A stretch of DNA of 64,000 nucleotides from Marivita geojedonensis (lineage in GTDB: Bacteria > Pseudomonadota > Alphaproteobacteria > Rhodobacterales > Rhodobacteraceae). Of this stretch, positions 59,943 to 64,000 are shown in pieces. Position 1 is the stretch's first letter, and each line of letters begins with the position of its first letter. The notes under the pieces were generated by a model, which saw only the letters and a list, made by a program, of their open reading frames with translations, did no database searches and had not been told where the DNA came from. The stretch covers positions 372,001 to 436,000 of the forward strand of contig NZ_JFKC01000001.1 of NCBI RefSeq assembly GCF_002115805.1, written 5' to 3'. Position numbers and translations under genes: made by a program.

Positions 59943-61328
59943 ATGGACACGCTCATCCTTTCCCGCATCCAGTTCGGTGCCAATATTTCGTTTCACATCC
60001 TCTTCCCGACGATCACCATCGCCTTGGGCTGGGTGCTTTTGTTCTTCAAACTGCGCTTTGCCCGGACAGGTGACCAGAAATGGATTGAGGCCTACCGCTT
60101 CTGGGTCAAGGTCTTTGCCCTCAGCTTTGCCATGGGAGTGGTGTCCGGCATCACCATGTCGTTCCAGTTCGGAACCAACTGGCCGGGCTTCATGGAAAGC
60201 GTCGGCAATATTGCCGGCCCGCTTCTCGCCTATGAGGTGATGACCGCCTTCTTCCTCGAAGCTGTGTTCCTTGGGATCATGTTGTTCGGCATGTCGAAGG
60301 TGCCAAGCTGGCTCCACACGCTCTCGACCTTCTTGGTGGCGTTCGGCACGACAATGTCGGCCTTCTGGATTTTGGTCCTGAACAGCTGGATGCACACACC
60401 CGCCGGGTTCGAAATGCGCGATGGCGTCGCCTTCGCCACCGATTGGTGGGCGATCATCTTCAACCCGTCGATGCCGTACCGCCTTGTGCATATGCTGCTG
60501 GCCTCCGGGCTCACCGTTGCCTTCCTGCTCGCAGGTCTGAGCGCGTTCCGCTGGCTGATCGGTGACCGGTCGAACGGCGTCCGGGCGACACTCAAGACCG
60601 GCATGACCCTTGGTGCGGTGCTGATCCCGCTGCAGATCCTTGCCGGCGACTTCCATGGTTTGAACACGCTTGAGCATCAGCCGCAGAAAGTGGCGGCGAT
60701 GGAAGGCAACTGGGAAACCGGCCCGAACGTGCCGCTGGTGCTCTTTGCGATCCCGAACGAAGAGACACGGTCCAACGATTTCGAGATCGGCATTCCGAAT
60801 GGCGCATCCTTGATTCTGAAGCACTCCCCGGATGGCGTGGTGCCGGGTCTGAATGACTTCGTCACCCAAGACGGCACCGTGCTGCATCCGCCAGTGGCGC
60901 CCGTGTTCTACAGCTTCCGCATCATGGTCGCGACAGGCATGGCGATGTTGCTGCTCAGCTGGTCCGCCGTGTTCTTCATGGCCCGCAAGAAGCGCGGTGT
61001 CGAAGGCCTGCCGAAACCGCTGCTCTGGGCGATGGTGCCGATGGCGTTCTCGGGCTGGGTCGCAACGCTCGCCGGTTGGTACACCACCGAGATCGGACGT
61101 CAGCCGTGGCTGGTGCAAGGTGTGCTGACCACCGAAGCCGCCGTGGCCGACGTGCCCGCCCCGATGGTCGCCTCGACACTGATCGCCTACCTGGCAATCT
61201 ATGCAGCCCTGCTTGCTGCTTATATCGGCGTGCTGTTCTACCTCGCACGCAAAGCGGCCAAAGGTGAACCGCTCGGAGCACGCATTCCTGCAGCGTCCGA
61301 AGCCCAAGTCACAGTCCCAGCGGAGTAA
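59943..61328 (+). CDS. cydA: Cytochrome bd-type quinol oxidase subunit I (CIO-like)
   Basis: A 461-residue heme-bearing subunit of a cytochrome-bd-family oxidase that reduces O2 with quinol. It shows RIQFGANISFHILFPTITIALGW with the N-terminal heme His, ETAF-like YEVMTAFFLEAVFLGIM, GDFHGLNTLEHQPQKVAAME and EIGRQPWLVQGVL. The Q-loop is short, as in cyanide-insensitive oxidases. AAGG precedes ATG 59943. It is followed by cydB with a 3-nt gap. Confidence 0.96.
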   Translation: MDTLILSRIQFGANISFHILFPTITIALGWVLLFFKLRFARTGDQKWIEAYRFWVKVFALSFAMGVVSGITMSFQFGTNWPGFMESVGNIAGPLLAYEVMTAFFLEAVFLGIMLFGMSKVPSWLHTLSTFLVAFGTTMSAFWILVLNSWMHTPAGFEMRDGVAFATDWWAIIFNPSMPYRLVHMLLASGLTVAFLLAGLSAFRWLIGDRSNGVRATLKTGMTLGAVLIPLQILAGDFHGLNTLEHQPQKVAAMEGNWETGPNVPLVLFAIPNEETRSNDFEIGIPNGASLILKHSPDGVVPGLNDFVTQDGTVLHPPVAPVFYSFRIMVATGMAMLLLSWSAVFFMARKKRGVEGLPKPLLWAMVPMAFSGWVATLAGWYTTEIGRQPWLVQGVLTTEAAVADVPAPMVASTLIAYLAIYAALLAAYIGVLFYLARKAAKGEPLGARIPAASEAQVTVPAE

Positions 61329-61331
61329 ACC

Positions 61332-62342
61332 ATGTATCTGTTCGGAGATCCCGCAACCTGGTTGCCCCTGGCCTTTGCCGCCCTTCTCGGGCTGTCGATC
61401 CTGATCTACGTGGTTCTCGACGGGTTCGATCTGGGCGTTGGCGTGCTCTTCCCCTTCGCAGACCCTGACGAGAAAGACCGCATGGTCGCCTCCATTGGTC
61501 CCTTCTGGGACGCCAACGAAACATGGCTGGTTCTGGCCATCGGCATCCTGCTGGTGGCCTTCCCGACCGCCCATGGCACGATCCTGACTGCGCTCTATCT
61601 GCCGGTCGCGGTGATGCTGGTCGGCCTGATCCTGCGCGGTGTGTCTTTCGAGTTCAGGGTCAAAGCACCGGTCAAACATAAACCGGCATGGGACACAGCC
61701 TTCTACACAGGCTCGATGATGACGTCGTTGAGCCAAGGCTACATGCTTGGCATGTATATCATGGGGCTGGAAGTGACGGCCTTCACTCTGGCTTTTTCGG
61801 CGGTCACGGCGGTGTTCCTCACCGTCGCTTACAGCTTTATCGGTGCGACGTGGCTGATCCTCAAAACCGAGGGCGCGTTGCAGCTTAAGGCGGTGCGCTG
61901 GTCCAAAGGCGGGATCTGGGGCGTTGTGCTGGGGCTTGGGGCGATCTCCATTTCCTCCCCTCTGGTCAGCCCGCGCATCTTCGACAAATGGTTTTCGGTT
62001 CCTGAATTCTTCCTGCTGATGCCTCTGCCGCTGATGTCAGGCGCGCTGATCGTTCTGCTTTGGCTGAGCCTGCGCCGTCTGCCCACCAGCGATGACAGCT
62101 TTGCATGGTTTCCCTTCGCGGCGACCATCGTTCTGTTCGTGCTGGGCTTCTTCGGGATGGCCTATTCGTTCTACCCGTTCATCGTACCGGACCAACTGAC
62201 CATATACGAAGCGGCCAGCGCCCCCGAAAGCCTGTTCATCATCCTGATCGGCACACTCTTCGTGCTGCCCATGATCCTGGGATACACCGCACTCGCCTAC
62301 ACCGTGTTCCGCGGCAAGGCGACGGCACTCAGCTACGACTAG
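61332..62342 (+). CDS. cydB: Cytochrome bd-type quinol oxidase subunit II
   Basis: A 336-residue partner of CydA with about eight to nine helices. It has LIYVVLDGFDLGVGVLFPF, IGPFWDANETWLVLAIGILL, RGVSFEFRVKAP and AYSFYPFIVPDQLTIYEAAS. GGAG in the cydA end serves its ATG. No cydX or cydDC follows. Its last 14 nt overlap the end of the opposite-strand phosphatase gene. Confidence 0.95.
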   Translation: MYLFGDPATWLPLAFAALLGLSILIYVVLDGFDLGVGVLFPFADPDEKDRMVASIGPFWDANETWLVLAIGILLVAFPTAHGTILTALYLPVAVMLVGLILRGVSFEFRVKAPVKHKPAWDTAFYTGSMMTSLSQGYMLGMYIMGLEVTAFTLAFSAVTAVFLTVAYSFIGATWLILKTEGALQLKAVRWSKGGIWGVVLGLGAISISSPLVSPRIFDKWFSVPEFFLLMPLPLMSGALIVLLWLSLRRLPTSDDSFAWFPFAATIVLFVLGFFGMAYSFYPFIVPDQLTIYEAASAPESLFIILIGTLFVLPMILGYTALAYTVFRGKATALSYD

Positions 62343-63066
62343 GGATGCGCTCGCGGCCCATGTCGGTCAATCGGAACACCTCGTCCTCCTCGAACACCGC
62401 AACGGTGAGCGGGCGCCCGTAACCGGCGCCCGTATCGAGGTTGATCCGGTTCGCATAGCGCTCGGGCGCATCCACGGGCGTGTGGCCGTGAACAACGATG
62501 GAACCGTGATCGCGTTTGTCACTGTGGAACTCTTGCCGGATCCAAAGCAGATCGTTTTCGGCCTGCTGATCCAGCGGAACACCCGGACGAATGCCCGCGT
62601 GTGCGAAGAACAACCCGTCTTCCAGATGCGATGTTTTCAATCCGCGCAGGAATGCTTTGTGCGTTTCTGGAACTTCAGCATGCAATAGATCGGCAAGGTC
62701 AGCCTTGCGAATGCGGTCCGGCAGGTAAACGCCATAGGATGCGATGGTTTCCGTCCCACCGATAGCCGGGTGAAACCAGTGATATCCAACCAGCAGATGC
62801 GGATCAAAGCGTGGGCCATCGGGGTGAAGATACCACTCAAAGAATCGGTCATGGTTGCCTTTAAGGCAAATCCAGTCGCGTCCTGCATTCTGCCCATCGA
62901 CAAGAGTGTCGATCACGCCTTTGCTGTCCGGACCGCGATCCACGTAGTCGCCCAGAAAGACCACCCGCGCGTTGGCACCGCCGTCGGCGTCGATCTGCGA
63001 CAACGCGGTTTCCAGCATCCCATGCTGCCCGTGAATATCGCCAATCGCGTAAAGTATGCCTGTCAT
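62329..63066 (-). CDS. Metallophosphoesterase, PP1/ApaH-like phosphatase
   Basis: A 245-residue phosphoesterase with the complete metal signature: YAIGDIHGQ, VFLGDYVDRGPDS, CLKGNHDRF, FFAHAGIRPG and VVHGHTP. It may dephosphorylate proteins or dinucleotide polyphosphates; sequence cannot tell. ATG 63066 begins directly before the GDIHG strand. It is tail-to-tail overlapping with cydB by 14 nt and lies downstream of serA. Confidence 0.93.
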   Translation of the reverse strand: MTGILYAIGDIHGQHGMLETALSQIDADGGANARVVFLGDYVDRGPDSKGVIDTLVDGQNAGRDWICLKGNHDRFFEWYLHPDGPRFDPHLLVGYHWFHPAIGGTETIASYGVYLPDRIRKADLADLLHAEVPETHKAFLRGLKTSHLEDGLFFAHAGIRPGVPLDQQAENDLLWIRQEFHSDKRDHGSIVVHGHTPVDAPERYANRINLDTGAGYGRPLTVAVFEEDEVFRLTDMGRERIPSRS

Positions 63067-63088
63067 GCCTGTTGTGTGGCATGTGGTC

Positions 63089-63115
63089 GGGAGCGGCGCA
63101 ATCAGAACCGCTCCC
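63089..63115 (-). terminator. Hairpin after serA
   Basis: GGGAGCGG (63089-63096) pairs with CCGCTCCC (63108-63115) around an 11-nt loop. There is no T-tract on the minus strand, so it may be only an attenuating or 3'-stabilising hairpin before the phosphatase gene. Confidence 0.4.
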
Positions 63116-63136
63116 GGTGCTTTGTTATGTCGAGCT

Positions 63137-64000
63137 TCAGGCCACGTCGAACTGCAGCGGCTTGACCTGCCGGAAGAGACCGGTCGCCTTGAGCTTGTCC
63201 ACGACATTCGCCGGTACCGGCTCGTCAACGTAGAGAAGCGCAATCGCCTCACCCTTGGCGGCAGAACGGCCAAGCGTGAAATTCGCGATGTTCACGTTGT
63301 TCTCGCCCATGGTGGTGCCCAGCGTACCGATGATGCCCGGCACGTCTTCGTTGGTGGTGTAGACCATGTGCGCCCCGATCTCGGCGTCGATATTGATGCC
63401 CTTGATCTGGATGAAGCGCGGCTTGCCATCGCTGAACACGGTCCCGGCGATCGAGCGTTCGCGCTCAGCGGTGACCACCGTCACTTTGATGTAGCCATCA
63501 AAGGCACCGGACTTGGCCTGATTGGTGGTGCTGATCTTGATGCCGCGCTCCTTTGCGATAAGCGGCGCGCTTACCATGTTCACGTCCGGGTTGACCCGCT
63601 TCATGATGCCCGCAATTGCCGAACAGTTCAGCGCATCGAGGTTCATCGAAGAGACGGTGCCGTCATACAGGATGTTGATCGCCTTGATCGGTTCGTCGGT
63701 CATCTGACCGATAAAGCTGCCCAGGTGATCGGCCAGTTTGATCCACGGCCCCATGATCTTGGCTTCCTCGGCGGTCACCGACGGCATGTTGAGCGCGTTT
63801 TCGACAGCACCGGTCAGCAGGTAGTTGGCCATCTGCTCGGCCACCTGAAGCGCCACGTTTTCCTGCGCTTCTGTTGTGGCAGCCCCAAGGTGCGGGGTGC
63901 AGACCACGTTGGGCAGGTTGAAGAGCGGGTTCTCTGTCGCGGGCTCTTCGCTGAACACGTCGAACGCGGCCCCAGCCACATGGCCGGATTTCAGCAGATC
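63137..64000 (-). CDS. serA: D-3-phosphoglycerate dehydrogenase, C-terminal part
   Basis: The frame is open to the right edge, so the N-terminus lies outside. The visible 287 residues include the end of the NAD domain (LLKSGHVAGAAFDVFSEEP, VVCTPHLGAATTEAQENVA with the catalytic His). The allosteric-substrate-binding domain and a C-terminal ACT domain follow (HMVYTTNEDVPGIIGTLGTT...). This is the long SerA form of serine synthesis, which can be regulated by serine. Position 63979 (GTG) is not a real start. Confidence 0.96.
   Translation of the reverse strand, partial: DLLKSGHVAGAAFDVFSEEPATENPLFNLPNVVCTPHLGAATTEAQENVALQVAEQMANYLLTGAVENALNMPSVTAEEAKIMGPWIKLADHLGSFIGQMTDEPIKAINILYDGTVSSMNLDALNCSAIAGIMKRVNPDVNMVSAPLIAKERGIKISTTNQAKSGAFDGYIKVTVVTAERERSIAGTVFSDGKPRFIQIKGINIDAEIGAHMVYTTNEDVPGIIGTLGTTMGENNVNIANFTLGRSAAKGEAIALLYVDEPVPANVVDKLKATGLFRQVKPLQFDVA

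Noticed and set aside
59706-61736. 676-residue open frame opposite cydA
   Set aside because: Composition (His, Gln, Glu, Asp runs) is typical of the complement of a membrane-protein gene, and cydA is certain on the other strand.
1-64000. CRISPR arrays, tRNA/rRNA genes, transposases, integrases, prophage or defence genes
   Set aside because: None found on either strand; intergenic gaps are almost all under 300 bp and are accounted for above.

Overview
This window reads as a core chromosomal segment of a Rhodobacteraceae (Roseobacter-group) alphaproteobacterium. The evidence is the high GC content, a two-domain ALDH16-type aldehyde dehydrogenase with a catalytic Cys, an alphaproteobacterial SOS box (GTTC-N7-GTTC type) in front of dnaE2, a DciA/DUF721 gene beside mutY, a CIO-type cydAB pair, a TRAP binding protein, and many tight 4-nt start/stop overlaps. 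I see no rRNA, tRNA, CRISPR array, insertion sequence, prophage or recognisable defence system. I found no clear new multi-gene system. The unusual material is in single proteins (a metal-site-less dihydroorotase homologue, a hydroxylase-acyltransferase fusion, a Fe-S-less UDG, a short DnaE2) and in non-coding palindromes and repeats.

Layout. 1-7.3 kb: 3' end of a membrane protein gene, dsbA-like and dciA-like genes (minus), mutY, alkB, a Prx5-type peroxiredoxin (minus), a ferredoxin/rubredoxin-type reductase and rsmD. 7.3-15.1 kb: an orphan TRAP binding protein divergent from a Tat-exported MBL hydrolase, sua5/tsaC, an acyl-CoA dehydrogenase overlapping a second MBL hydrolase, yqgE, and a free-standing DsbD alpha-domain protein. 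15.1-20 kb: an RND efflux pair. 20-25.3 kb: moaB and a UDG (minus), then pyrB, two small membrane-associated genes, the pseudo-dihydroorotase and plsY (plus). 25.4-37.4 kb: a demethylase-type flavoenzyme, msrB-msrA, a HyuA-like protein, queG, a GST, mtgA, a hydroxylase-acyltransferase fusion and a SAF-domain dehydrogenase.

37.4-44 kb: the glutamate synthase operon gltD-gfa-gltB, with a GFA-family zinc protein overlapping both subunit genes by 4 nt. 44-51 kb: uppP, rsfS-rlmH, the deoC - small membrane protein - ALDH16 operon, a DXD glycosyltransferase and an EntD-like phosphopantetheinyl transferase. 51-57.5 kb: SOS-box dnaE2, an ABM-domain protein, sseA-tyrB and smpB. 57.6-64 kb: an AGCS sodium:amino acid symporter, a universal stress protein, cydAB, a PP1/ApaH-like phosphatase and the 3' two thirds of serA.

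Functional links that can be read from adjacency: DeoC yields acetaldehyde and the overlapping ALDH16 could oxidise it. GltD, GFA and GltB are translationally coupled. PyrB lies with a catalytically dead DHOase homologue, as in the PyrB-PyrC' arrangement known from Pseudomonas. AlkB lies near a flavoprotein reductase, but no rubredoxin gene is visible. Start codons were chosen from ribosome-binding sites, family length and overlaps; ambiguous ones are flagged.
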